Below are positions 11,061 to 22,168 of a stretch of DNA of 64,000 bases, piece after piece. The notes under the pieces are model-generated. The model ran no database searches and was not told the DNA's origin. It worked only from the letters and a program-made list of their open reading frames with translations. How positions within the stretch are numbered: the first letter of the stretch is position 1; each line of letters begins with the position of its first letter. This DNA comes from Anastrepha obliqua. Taxonomy: Eukaryota > Arthropoda > Insecta > Diptera > Tephritidae. The DNA lies in NCBI RefSeq assembly GCF_027943255.1, contig NC_072896.1, positions 9,238,001-9,302,000 on the forward strand. Reading direction: 5' to 3'. The position numbers and the translations under genes are program-made.

Positions 11061-12235
11061 GCGTCGTTGCTGATGGTGTTCGGCCAGAATATTATACAAA
11101 TGTAGCGAAGGCATATGTTGACGAAAAATTGTAGCCTCTTTGAGATGGTATTAAAAACCAGCATATGAGGTGAATATTCGCAGTTCAGAGTGCTTGAAGA
11201 TTTGTAACCAACGCAACAAAAAAGAAAAGCTTAAGAGAGTAGGAAAAGGTTGCAAGAGCTACTCTGAAACTGCACAAGGCAAAATAGGTCAGGTCCTTAT
11301 TGGGAGGGTACATTTTCGAAAGACTTAAATACCTTATAAGCTTCGCAAGCAACAAACCAGAAGTGCGTGCTGTCTTCCTCATGAGACATTGTAAATGTGA
11401 TGTAACCCAGGCAGGCTCGGAAAATAGTCAAGTTAATAGACTGTCGATTTTGGAACTATGCCCGAGAGACATCAAAGTGCATACTACTCGAATGCGATGT
11501 CTTTTCAAGAAGAATAAGAAAACACTTAGTTCGATAGGGCCAAAAGAGACCACACGTCTTCACTATAATCGAATATTCTCTGAGATTTCAAAAAAGCATT
11601 GTTTCTGCATGAAGTATTGTGAAGTGAAGCATTCTACTGATGGCTTCAAACGTCGTTTCAGCATGCTTTTATATTTGTATCGGTCCATAATACCTTGATA
11701 AAGGTCATCTTTCCAACTCCAGATATACCGATAGCTATCCAAACCGTTACGCTGCCACCGTAAGTACTTTTTGGGATTTAAATAAAATCGCTGCTGTATG
11801 TAGACTTAAGTCCATCACTGTATAAGTATACATATATATATTATTCGTAGTTTTTATTAAAAATTGTTTATTACAAATAGTAAAAAGTGTTGCCTTCTAC
11901 AGCAAATGCTGAGGGAATAAAATAATCTGGAAACACTTCATCTGCTCCTTATATGGAAACTGCCAAAAATGGGATTCGTACTTAAAAGTGGTGGGTAATT
12001 TTTTTCACTAGCACTACAACTCAGTACGCAACATTGCTTCTCTCATATAGAACGCACCAGAGAGCCTAAAAAAGTCAGTTTACTAACTATATTAAACTTT
12101 TCAGAATGTGAATGAGTGTCTGAGACTTTTAAATTACATAAAATACTCCTTCTTTAGAATCTCAGCGCGTTTTTCAGTTGAAACTTATGCTCTTAAAACA
12201 AAAAACAAGACTGTAGTTTTATTCACTTCGAAAGA
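11061..12235. other. unassigned, no supported gene
   Basis: A 132-residue frame at 11300-11698 shows no motif I recognise, and nothing around it looks like a promoter or splice structure. It may be part of a decayed element. The remainder is AT-rich. Confidence 0.45.
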
Positions 12236-12365
12236 GATAAAGAGGCTGGATCGGTTATATTCTGCGCAAAGAAAATGGTGACAGAAAAAGGCCACTATTG
12301 ATGATTGGAACATCCAAGGAAGCCGCAGACGGGGAACACAGGAAGATGACGGCTGGAATTAGAAA
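12236..12365 (+). pseudogene. LINE C-terminal tail (WNPQG type), plus strand
   Basis: Two frames joined by a one-base slip read RGWIGYILRKENGDRKRP and then DDWNIQGSRRRGTQEDDGW. These are the WIGHxLRK and WNPQGxRRRG blocks seen at 10911-11060 on the opposite strand. It is a second 3' fragment of the same LINE class, separated from it by about 1.2 kb. Frameshift and substitutions show it is dead. Confidence 0.65.
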
Positions 12366-12519
12366 CTCAGGTCAGGTGCCCTGGACCGGAATGGAGGAAT
12401 TTCTTTCTGGCTTTACGTTCCATACTAAAACTCTTGAAATTTATGATGATTCTTTACTTCCTTGTGAGTATAACTTTTGGTATAAACTTAAGGCATTATT
12501 AACTTCTTAGTCACATTTA

Positions 12520-13130
12520 GGTTTCTAGTCACGGTGTCATAGCGGGGCATGGGTTGTAGAGCTAGCTAGACAGAAGACCCCCGAGACGATTTCCCTATGA
12601 AGCGAGAGGACTTCCCATCAACTCAGCCAGCGTTGGGTTACTGCGCAAACTTGCACAGTCGCGAGATCCCTCTGGCGCCGCTGGGGGCGCTCGAGGGGAC
12701 TTCTCAGCCTAACAAAGTTGCAGCTCTCGAATTTGATGGGTATCCTTACCGGGCATTATCCCCTTGGTGTGATGATACTTGGTATAGGTCTGAGTCCTTT
12801 TTGCAGCAGCTATCCGAAGGATGAGACGGAATCATCTCAGCATCTTTTTCTCAGCTGTTCTACTCAAGCAGTGCTAAGATTCAGACACCTTGTCACTTGT
12901 TTGCTACACCTACGGATATAGCAGGTTTAGATATCACAAACCTCGTGACTTTAATCAGCGGCTTAAAGCGGTTAACGCAGTTCAAACTAGTCATTATTAG
13001 TCGTCATTTTTGTTTAATCCAAAGACCCTTCTTCCTTTATCCCAGTATTCGGTTTCTCCCCTTAAGTTTCTTCCTCTGTATGAATCAGAATGGACGAATT
13101 GGGCAACTAAGAATCTAACCAGACCCAGTA
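12520..13130 (+). mobile_element. RNase H LINE 3' end, copy A-like
   Basis: The end of an RNase H domain (ELARQKTPETI near 12560) is followed by the zinc-binding tail. A frameshifted series reads LQLSNLMGILTGHYPLGV, then FCSSYPKDETESSQHLFLSC with Cys, Cys, His, Cys spacing, then AGLDITNLVTLISGLKRLTQ. The last block matches GFDIKNLMNFISSIKRLTQ at about 10664-10720 in copy A, so both come from one family. Everything upstream of the RNase H end is absent. Confidence 0.75.
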
Positions 13131-15244
13131 GCGTTTTTTCACGATGAACATCACTCGCATATTGTGGAGGGTACTTTATTTTGTACATATTTGGCTTGTA
13201 AGTTTTATTCAAGTCAATTGTGGACTTTCATTTGGAATACTTTTTTTCATAATCGTTCAGGAGTGAGCGGAAAAGACATCTCGTTAATGAAAAAAACTTA
13301 AATCATAGAAATTTCCACTAATTTGTGAGTATAATTTTCGACTTGATAAAGTCATTAGTTTTTTCAGTTCTCTATTTGCAACGAAAGTAGGTCCATCCAA
13401 GAGTCAATTGAGGGTTTCTATGGTAGCTTCTTTGAAAAAAAAGTCTAACCTGCAAAATTTCAGCGTCCTCTATTTTCAGTGAAAAAAGGTTTAAGAAATA
13501 GTCATTTGAAGGTTTATATGTAGAACAACTTTTTTGAAACTAAAATGTATCACTACCCAAGTTCCAGCATTCCCTTATTTGAACGAATAGGTTTCCAAAA
13601 TATTATATTAGTTCGATGAATTACCATCGAAATTTCCTGCCAAAAAATATGTATCCTCCTCCAAATTCTTTGATTCCTCAATACTCAATGGAACCACATT
13701 CTCACTCTCTCTCGAACTACCTTTTCTACTGGGTACGCCGCCCGTATATCGCAGTCGTGGATTGCTCCTAAACAATATTTTACAATTGACTCTTTCGATA
13801 GTGTGAATGGGCAATAACTTGCTCATGTCACAGTCGATAACACACGAAAATAGCCAAAATTTCAAATTCACCCAAGGCACAGTTACTTGCAAGCCGAACG
13901 CACACGTACGAGCTGCACTTACACACACACACGCAAGCTCTTGGATGTATTTAAAATGTAGAAATGCATATAAGTGCCAAAGTGTCCTTTTATGCTCCTG
14001 CTGAAGCAGCGTTCTCCTTTGACCTTTACAGCTGTCAGACGGCACTTGGCTGACTGCCGAATAGACAGAAATCCTCTGCTAACTCTCTACCTTCTACCTC
14101 CCTTTTCCTCTCTTACCCTCTGGTTTTCTTTTCAAAGTAATTTTTGTGTTTATAGTCTTTTTGGTCGTTTCAAGTAAACAGTAGTTACAAGTATTAGTAG
14201 CGTTTTAAGTGTGCGTGCAACACTTGATTGTTGTTGTTGCATAAACATAATACAAGAAAAATACCAATGAAAGTTACAGCGTTAGCCAAATACCAATTGC
14301 AAATGCAATGACGGCAATCATGTTGATTTGGCAGGTCATTAATTTTGTGCCGTCTGACTGGCCAGCTGGCTGCCTGGCTGGTCACATGACCAGAGAAATA
14401 CCGATGTATGAGCAACTGAATGCTCACGCAGCCTTATGTATTGGGAGCTTAGTGTTGCAGCAAATCACAGGACATTGATATACGCATCATATTTATGTGT
14501 TTAATTGCCTTAAATATCTGCTTATTTGTGATAATAAATTTCAAAGCTCTGCCGTTATAAACAGTTTGTACATAAATTATGCGGATACGTATAATATTTT
14601 ATGTAATGCAAACGTCCTTCGAGCATATTTTGGTACGATATTTGTTGGCAAAAGAAGGAGAGTTGCAGTTGGTAAAGAAGGGTGAGGCACACAATAAATG
14701 GCGTAATTTCGAAATGCTTGTCTTAGACGCAAGTAACTTTGACCGCTTATAGCTTAAAAGGCTACGTAATCATGATTGCAAATCGCTTGAAAATAACTCG
14801 GTTAATTGGTTGCAGTGCTTCGAGATTGCGTGTCCATTGCCAAAATCTAAACAATTTTGTTGCTGTTCTCTTTGATAACAGCCTAATTAATGAAAGCATC
14901 TTCACTGCTTTATAAATTTAACTCAGGTTACCTATTGCGAAACTCGATAAGTATCTTATTTGTTATGCCAAATAATTCCCAAGTTAGTCCTAAGGATGCT
15001 AGGGCCGACTGTTCGCATAGGAAATATAAAATAGTTCTTTCGCTATCGTCCAGAAGCCAATTACAGCTGGTTCTCTTAAAGTGAAGTTATATTCTTTGCA
15101 GGATGCTGCCCTAATGCACAAATGCTCTATGAAAGTTGCTAGCATTCTGAGCCGATATACTAATGGTAGCACTTTTGAGCAGTTAACACCGTATTTCTCT
15201 GAACTTCGCAAAGATCTCTCTATCCGCAAACTGGAGTTTGAAGG
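13131..15244. other. non-coding, unassigned
   Basis: No supported gene. A short CA tract lies at 13919-13931. Around 14355-14400 there is a repeated CTGGCTGG-type stretch. The region 14880-15240 directly upstream of the next LINE may contain its decayed connection domain (TNGSTFEQLTPYFSELRKDL near 15160-15219), but this is uncertain. Confidence 0.45.
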
Positions 15245-16155
15245 TCGCGTCAAGGCACCTCTGTGTTCACTGACGGCTTCAAAATGGAATCGCGAGTCAG
15301 AGCAGAGGTTTCCTCCAAATCAGCCAAATTATCTATCTCCTTAAAATTGCCGAATACTGCTGGTGTTTTTCAGGCAAAAGTCTTTGCGATCCTGCAGCCA
15401 TGCAAAATGCTTTCGAAACGTGGGAGCGATGGAGATATTTACATTTTTGCCGATAGTCAAGCTGCGATCGAGGCTCTGATGACGCCTTCGTGTAGATCTA
15501 AGCTGGTCAACTCCTGTAAGGAGGCGATTAAATCTCTTGGGTATGCTGGTAACATTTATCTGATCTGGATTCCAGGATATAGCAACTTGGGAAAAATGAA
15601 ATTGTTGATGGCCTTACCAGGAAGAGGACTGAATTGGTATCAGAGGTCTTCACCCCGGTGATCGGCATCCCCCTGGCTGTGGTTAAAGGGGAAATGTACA
15701 AATTATTTCTCAGAAAAGCGCAGAAAAGGTGGAGCTTCATTTCTTCGTGTGCTATTTCGAAAACCCTTTGGCCTCAATTCAATAGACGGAGGAACGTTCT
15801 GCGGCCTCCACGCCATTCAGTTTCCAAACTCCGACTATTGGACGATCGGCACACACGCGAAAAAGCTAGGTTTAACCCCCATTGCGGAACCTGTAGGAAC
15901 CTTTTAGAAAAAAAGACTTTCTCTGTCAATGTCCTGGCTTGGCAGCTAGACGATTAAGGTCACTGAGTGCCCCTTTCTTCGACAGTCTGAGGCAGTGCTC
16001 AAACCTAAATCCAGTCAACCTTCTTCATTACATCAACAGCTCTGGGTAGCTGTAGTTATCTGCCCATTGGAGGGCTCATAATGGTATCAAAACAGCGCTT
16101 TAATGCTATTTGGGGAGTGCCAGAGTTGTACTTCAACTATTTCACCAACCTACCT
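15245..16155 (+). mobile_element. RNase H LINE fragment, copy B1
   Basis: An RNase H domain and 3' UTR from a non-LTR element. FTDGFKMES at 15266 gives the first Asp. FQAKV near 15370 carries Lys where catalytic Glu is expected, and FADSQAAIEAL near 15448 gives the next Asp. IYLIWIPGYSNLG near 15556 corresponds to the WVPGHxxIxGN block. A shifted frame (15634-15957) continues into the region before the zinc tail, with CGTCRNLLEKKT near 15884. The 3' UTR includes ATGGTATCA at 16081 and ends at ACCTACCTACC near 16140. It resembles the copy at 34105-34865 more than copy A. Confidence 0.8.
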
Positions 16156-19084
16156 ACCTGAGCCCGCCTGTACTTGGAATATGTAATATACCCGTTTTTT
16201 TTCGTTTCGTAGTGACTAGACCAACGCTCTTCTGGTATTTGACACGTTTGAAATATTTCCCAGTTTTAGACAATATAGCTGAATCACTCTTGGGCATACA
16301 CCGAAATGACAATCGATAGCATCGGATTCATCCAAACAGTCTTCAGTCTTATAGAGATTCCTTTTCTCACAAAACATGTTGCCTTTTCATTTTTCTCTAT
16401 TTTTTCGATTCTAAGCTAAGTGCAAGCCAGCGAGAAAATTTTGTGTTTTACTCTAAAAAGCTTATTTGAAGTAGGAGTTCTCATTATCTATATAAAATTT
16501 TTGATCAAAGCGAGCGGTCGTTCAACCGATGCTGTACACTATGAATGGTTAAGAAGAGCGAAGCAGATATGCCAGTGAAGTAGACGAGTGGTTTAAGAAA
16601 AGAAAGCTGGAAAAAATTAGGTACATTTTTGGCTGGCTGACTGTGTGCTACAAAACCGCACTACATATCGGGCCATCACACAGTAAAGCACAGGTCAATA
16701 TTTAATAATACTAAAAATCGTTAAAGAGCAAACCTTTCAGAACAAAATAGAGCAGTACTACTTAGTAATTGATTATTCAGATCGATTGAAAGGGCGAAAT
16801 AAAAAAGCAAAATTTTAATTTTCAGCTCATTTTAATATCCTGGAGTTCTTGTAATTTGGAAATATTTGAGATTTCAAGTAAAATATATAAACGCTTTTGT
16901 GTCAACCAGACAAAGAAAGAGGGAGAGAATGAGAGAGAGAGATAGAGAGAGAGAGAGAATATATATCTAAACAAATTCAAAACATTTGCAGAGAATACAA
17001 ATAGACAAAATTTACAAAAAACGGAGAAGGGTTGACCGGTGTAGGTAAACGCTGGACACAAACCGAGGCAACAACGCGCACTACTACCAGTGTTTATCAC
17101 CCGCACAAACGCAGCCATTCCAGGACCGCAGCAATGGCACAAATTACCGCAAGGCATTACCAATAAGTCCGACGCAGGAATGGATAGCGCTTTGTAGTAC
17201 GCACAAGCACTAGCCAGGAAACTGAAATAAGTGCCAAAAAGTAGGCACCAAAAAAAACGCCAAAAACATTGGGACCAAAAAACGCCCCCCAGTATCAAGG
17301 AAATATAACACCAAAAAGTAGGCACCAAAAATATATTTCCTACAAGTTTGCACCAAAAAACAAGCGCCAAAAGTTATTTTATTTCTCAATAAAAATTAGC
17401 AACCACAAGGAAAAACTCAGTAAAAATAGCCTAAAGTTTATCTGAGATATATGTAAGGTATAACTCTCTCTCTCTCCTTTTCCTCTACGTTATATCTTTT
17501 TTCTCGCTCGCGGAACGAAAATGCCCAAAACTTTGCATGGCCTTGAAATTTTACTCTCCATTCTCGCTCGTCCATCGACGCCTAAGAAGTTTCACTTCGA
17601 AAATTTGCTCGAGTCCAAAATTACTAATCCTTATCGCCCATAACTTCTCTTGCACACATGAAACATCCCACTCGCTCAAAATATTGCCTTGTTTCTTAAT
17701 TTTTAACGCCACTTGAATCTAGAAAACTAATAGCGAAGACAAAAAAAAGCGGAAATGAAAAGCAAACCCACAAATGCTCCAGTGACAAAGTCAACTGCAC
17801 TTTGTGCAATCTAATCCAAATTAAACACATCCCCGAAATCACCACCGTCCGCCGTCATTTCTGCGAGACAACATTTCCGCTCAACAAATAAAATTTCCTA
17901 CAACCAAATGTTTACCTACACTTTATTTGTGCGATAGCCATTTTTTGTATATCTTCTCACATTTTGGCTAACATTTTAATGAAAAAGTGTAACAAACATT
18001 TTTGGAAGGAGAAAAAACAAAATAATTTTTATGTCGTCTGCAGTTCCCACTGAATTAGTATTTTTCCCGCTTGCATTTTCTGCCATTTTCATGTCTCACC
18101 GCATTTTCGGTTTTAAACTTTACCTTTTAAACCTTTTTCCTTCACCCCGGAGCAAAGGCCGCACTGGAGATACCTTCTGGCTTGCACTTCCTGCTCAACC
18201 ACATGCCTCAGCTACGTGTTTGTGCATTAGTATACACTTCAGCTGATCTGCCACTATACATAGCACAAAGCCTGTCTGACTGCCTGCCTGCCTGCTTGCC
18301 TACCGACCTGCCATCCTGATTACCCTATCGCCGTCATTTCCGTGTGCCAGTTACTCTCGCGCCTTTCTTACTCTACTTGCATGCAATCTCATTTCTTTTT
18401 TAAGTTATTTTATTATTATATTTTTTTTGTTTTTTTTTTTCTTGGTACCTACTCGTACTTGCAATTATCACGTGATATTGTGCGCGTCGTGTAAGTGATA
18501 ATTTTCATAGTAGCGTTGCTGTTGTTGTTGTTGCTGTTTCTGTTATGTTTCGTTGCGGTGTTCATGTCGCTCATTCTCGTTTTTTGCGGTTTTATTTGCT
18601 GTCTAGCTGTCTGGTTGCCACCTACCAAACCACATTATTGCTTCTCACTGCTTCACTTTGCTTACCTGCAAGGAGAAAAAAAAGCATTAAATGTGTTCCA
18701 ACTTAAAATAAAGTACTTAGAGTTGTATCGCAATGTGCGAGCGGAGCAAGAAGGCGAAATATGGTATGACTGTATGTAATTTTGTGGTATCTTGGTGCAA
18801 TGTTTTTGTTTATCTGTTGATTTACGAAAATTACACGAGTTTTGTGTGGCGCTCTGGTAATAAGAAAAGTGTAATCATATGTAATCATGTAAGTAATGAA
18901 GGCATGGAATTTTTCTGCTTTACAGGAGCTGAAACCGCGATAAAAAGGATTAAGTTACAGGGAGTTTTTAAGCTTAAAAGCCGCAAATAAAAGGCGGCAT
19001 TCAAATTTGAAAGACAGAGAGAAGGCGACACAGATTGTCCAAGGCAATAGGCGGCTAAGGTGAGGGAGACGGGAGTTGAAAAGT
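16156..19084. other. non-coding stretch with simple repeats
   Basis: Contains a GA-rich tract at 16921-16962, a degenerate CACCAAAAA minisatellite at about 17237-17370, CCTG-type tetranucleotides near 18271-18315 and GTT repeats near 18517-18537. A 182-residue minus-strand frame over 16822-17370 is mostly a translation of the CACCAAAAA repeat (Trp/Phe/Cys/Leu-rich) and carries no domain. No host exon can be supported. Confidence 0.5.
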
Positions 19085-19322
19085 GGATTAGAATAAAATA
19101 AACTAAGGTAAAGTAAATGTAAGTAAATGTGAAGTAAAGAAGAGTTAAGTAAAATAAAGTAATGTAAAGTAAAGTTAGGTTAGGTAAATTAAAGTTGAGT
19201 AAAAAAATTAATTCAATTAAGTAGAGTAAGGAAAGTAACGCTTACTCTTAGCTTACCTAGCTAAAAGTAAAGGAAGGTCAGGTAGAGTAAATAAAATAAA
19301 GTGAAGTAACGTTAAGGAGGTT
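19085..19322 (+). repeat. AAGTA/AAGTAAA simple-sequence tract
   Basis: A degenerate 5-7 bp repeat (AAGTA, AAAGT, TAAGT) of about 240 bp sits immediately upstream of an RNase H LINE fragment. A shorter, similar tract follows that fragment at 20216-20290. The two tracts may be remnants of one simple repeat into which the LINE inserted, or slippage products of its tail. Confidence 0.6.
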
Positions 19323-20200
19323 AAAAGAAGTGGCTATAGGCAGAGGTTCCAGCTATAAAAGAAGTGGCTACAGGCAGAGGTTCTAGCCATAAAAGAAGTG
19401 GATACATATCTAAATGCGCACGCCTCGACAAAAACGACTATAAACATATTCTCGGATAGCCAGGCGACCATCAAATCAATGAGCGGCTATATTAAGAGCG
19501 AAGGTTGCACAGGAATGCCGGGTGGCCCTAAATAATATTAGAGACGTATTCAATGTCAACCTTATTTGGGCTCCGGGGCATATAGATATTGCGGCAAACT
19601 GTAAAGCTGATGAGCTAGCCAGAAAAGGTACTGCTCTTCAACTGCTCAGTGATAAAAGTACCATTGGAATACCCATGGCCACGAGTAAACTAATAATAAA
19701 AAACAACATTATCCAAGAGGCCAATAGGTCATGGAGAAATGAAGATACGTGCGTAACAGCCAGGCTACTATGGCTGCAAATAAACAAGAAAAGGACAAAG
19801 GAATTGCTTAGTCTCTCAAGAGACAATATCTCGAAGGTCGTGGCTTGTTTAACCGGTCACTGGCTATTTGGCAGACACTCCTCAAGACTAGAAGTTTTCT
19901 CCCATGAATATTGCAGAAGTTGCAGAGATGAGGAAGAGGAAGAAACAGTTGAGCACTTCGTTCGCAATTGTCCAGCTCTAGCTAAAATCAGAGCAGGTTG
20001 TCTAGGTAAATACTTTTTTAATTCTCTTACAGAGCTGTCTGGCGTGGGGTTGGAATCAATACTACGTTTCATAAGAGCCACAAAATGGTTCCACGAAGGA
20101 AGGTAAATGATGTTCCCGTGTAGCACAGTGGTATCACAACGGACCTGTAGGTTTAAGTGAGTTGGTCGTGCAGACCGACTACGACCATAACCTAATCTAA
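19323..20200 (+). mobile_element. RNase H LINE fragment, copy C
   Basis: This begins with two and a bit copies of a 34-bp coding unit (AAAAGAAG starts at 19323, 19357 and 19391), then the RNase H second-Asp block (IFSDSQATIKSM, about 19446-19481). A shifted frame then carries the rest of RNase H and the zinc tail. The 3' UTR has GTGGTATCACAAC at 20128 and ends near AACCTAATCTAAAG at about 20189-20202. Flanked by AAGTA-rich simple sequence on both sides. RT is absent. Confidence 0.8.
19522..20106 (+). pseudogene. LINE RNase H C-terminus and zinc-binding tail (copy C)
   Basis: This 194-residue frame is the best preserved C-terminal segment of the RNase H LINEs here. It runs from NLIWAPGHIDIAANCKADEL (last catalytic Asp) through KKRTKELLSLSRDNISKVVA and LTGHWLFGRH to the Cys/His cluster YCRSCRDEEEEETVEHFVRN followed by CPAL. 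The Cys-x2-Cys...His-x4-Cys arrangement is the zinc knuckle expected after RNase H in this class. The upstream part is separated by a frameshift near 19500. Confidence 0.85.
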
Positions 20201-20639
20201 AGTTAAGGAAAGCTGATGACCGCAACGTAAGGTAAGGTAAAGTGAATTTGAAATAAAATAAAGTGAAACCAAATAATGAGAAGTAAGTAATGCCAAGACG
20301 GATAGATGGTTCCGAAAGTTCACGCAAGTGGGGAAAGTCCCTGATTGCCATTCACTTGGCAGTGGCTAGGACGATTCCTCTACCTGCGGTTCAAGCAGCT
20401 CACAACATCCGCACTTCGCCCAAAAATCCTCGGTATAGCTATCGAGCATCCGTTTGGGAGCGAGCTAATGTGAGAAGACGAATTATCCCAGGATATTTGG
20501 TTGTGCGCTGAGTTTAGGACCCGCCACGTAAAAATTCTTCCCTAATGAAAACGACAATAAATCTCAACTGAGCACTACCTCTTCTGATGACAACCCCTAC
20601 AAATGAACTAAAGACTATGATTTGAGGTCATCCACCTGG

Positions 20640-21330
20640 AATGCCCGAATCCCTTTAATGGGGAAGATGCCTCTGCCCGGTTGATTGATGTCCTAGTGAT
20701 AGTAAAGGCTGACATCACTGTCCCTCAACAGATGCGATTGATGCGGCAAGGCAAGAAAAACATAGGACCTTGCGACGTCTACTACAGGTGCCATGTAAAG
20801 TAGCTGAAATCCGGTGTGGAAGAGATATTTCGTCGCCAAGTACTGTCGTACACTCCGATAGACGAACGTGGTGCAATAATCCACATAAAAGTCAGCTTTT
20901 TTAACATCTCGCTCATTTGCGCCCACGCCCCGACGGAAGAGAAGGACGATGCGACCAATGATTCCTTCTATGAGCGCCTGAAACGCTCCTATGAGCGCTG
21001 GCCCCGCCACGACATAAAAATTTTGCTTGGCGACTTCAACGCCAGTGTGGGCAAGGAGGACATTTTTGTCCCACAGTCGGAAAATTCAGCCTGCACAACG
21101 AAACAACCGGTAACGGAGAGAAGCTGATCGACTTCGCCGGGGTCCGAGACAAAGTAGTCTACAGCACCAGATTCCAGCGCAAAAAGATACACCGAGCTAC
21201 CTGGCTGTTTCCTGATCGAAAAAAGCGAAACCTTAACGATCATATTGCGATAGATAGAAGACACGCTTCTAGTGTCTTAGATGAGCGTAAGATCCAAGGA
21301 CCCAACATCGACTCGGATTATTAACTTGTT
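20640..21330 (+). pseudogene. LINE endonuclease domain (copy 2)
   Basis: The AP-type endonuclease nicks target DNA to start retrotransposition. Readable blocks are VKADITVPQQMRLMRQGKK (the catalytic Glu of the usual LQEMRW is replaced by Gln), GPCDVYYRCHVK and FFNISLICAHAPTEEKDD. KILLGDFNASVGKEDIF then supplies the Asp/Asn pair, and DFAGVRDKVVYSTRFQRKKI, ATWLFPDRK and NDHIAID follow. The longest uninterrupted frame is 20816-21127. The Gln change and shifts indicate inactivity. Confidence 0.8.
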
Positions 21331-21339
21331 GCAGCCAAA

Positions 21340-22168
21340 TTACGCACACGTCTCTGTGCAGCAAAAAACGTACATCAACCCATCGCAAGAAACACTTGAC
21401 TTGAATTTCACCCCTGTTCTAGAAGTGTACCATCCAACAAACCTGTACGCATGAGCAATGGAACAACGTTTCTCGTTCTCTACGTACCGCCGCCGAAGAA
21501 GAAATCGCATTTCGGCGAGCCCGAAAAAACAGTCGGTACGACGAGGAATGTCATGCTGCCGCAGAAAGAAAGGATGCTACCTATAGGGTCTCATGTTGAC
21601 TCGAGCGCAACGCGAGCCATGTGGGATCGCTACCGAGAGCTCAAAAAGGAAGAGAGACGTATAATCCGAAAGAAAAAACGAGAGGCCGAAATACGTGAGT
21701 GCGAGGAGCTTGAGATTCTGGCCAACAGGAAAAACGCCCGAAAATTCTAACAGCAAGTTCGGCGGCTTACAGAAGGTTTTAAGACCGGGGCGTTTTCCTG
21801 TAAGAACAAAGACGGGGATCTGCTGACTGACGTACAGAGCAATCTTAAATTATGGAGGGAACACTTCTCGAACTTGTTAAGCAGTGATAGCTGCGCATTA
21901 ACAGAGAATGTGAAGATCCCGATACCCCAATCGTCGACGACGGAATTGACGTTCCGCTACCCGGCCATGACGAAGTGAGAATATTAATAATGCGGCTAAA
22001 GAACAACAAAGCCGCGGGCGCCGACGGACTGCCAGCTGAGCTATTCAAACGAGGAGCTGGTAAGGTGCCTGCATCAGCTCCTATGCAAAATATGGCATAC
22101 CTGCCGATTGGAGTTTAAGTGCGCTCTGCCCAATTCACAAAAGGAGTGATACTGCAATCTGTGCCAAT
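21340..22168 (+). pseudogene. LINE linker and RT N-terminus (copy 2)
   Basis: After the endonuclease come EEEIAFRRARKNSRYDEECH and ATREMWDRYRELKK-type sequence (the ATRAMWDRY variant is visible at about 21607). Next are AEIRECEELEILANRKNARK, KTGAFSCKNKDGDLLTD and KLWREHFSNLLSSDS, leading to TKPRAPTDCQLS and LVRCLHQLLCKIW in shifted frames. It then stops. Copy 1 carries the same blocks at 3725-4220, so the two copies can be aligned over roughly 500 bp. Confidence 0.75.

Larger units (their letters stand above)
20284..22168 (+). mobile_element. EN/RT LINE, copy 2 (5' part)
   Basis: Second member of the family at 3668-5578, keeping the part that copy lacks. It has a probable 5' leader from about 20290, an apurinic-type endonuclease (about 20640-21330), the Lys/Glu-rich linker and the start of RT. 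Shared linker sequence shows the relationship directly (compare 21615-21750 with 3720-3850). It breaks off at about 22168 in an AT-rich run inside the RT NYRGIS block. Frameshifts and stops occur throughout. The upstream limit is a judgement, since no target duplication was found. Confidence 0.8.

Noticed and set aside
11300..11698. 132-residue plus-strand frame
   Set aside because: No motif recognised. Length is possible by chance in this amount of sequence, and no second copy is seen.
16822..17370. 182-residue minus-strand open frame
   Set aside because: Much of it translates a degenerate CACCAAAAA repeat and a GA tract, giving Trp/Phe/Cys/Leu and Ser/Leu runs. No domain or plausible promoter.
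19857..20351. 164-residue minus-strand frame opposite the RNase H LINE
   Set aside because: Antisense shadow; includes translation of the LINE 3' UTR.
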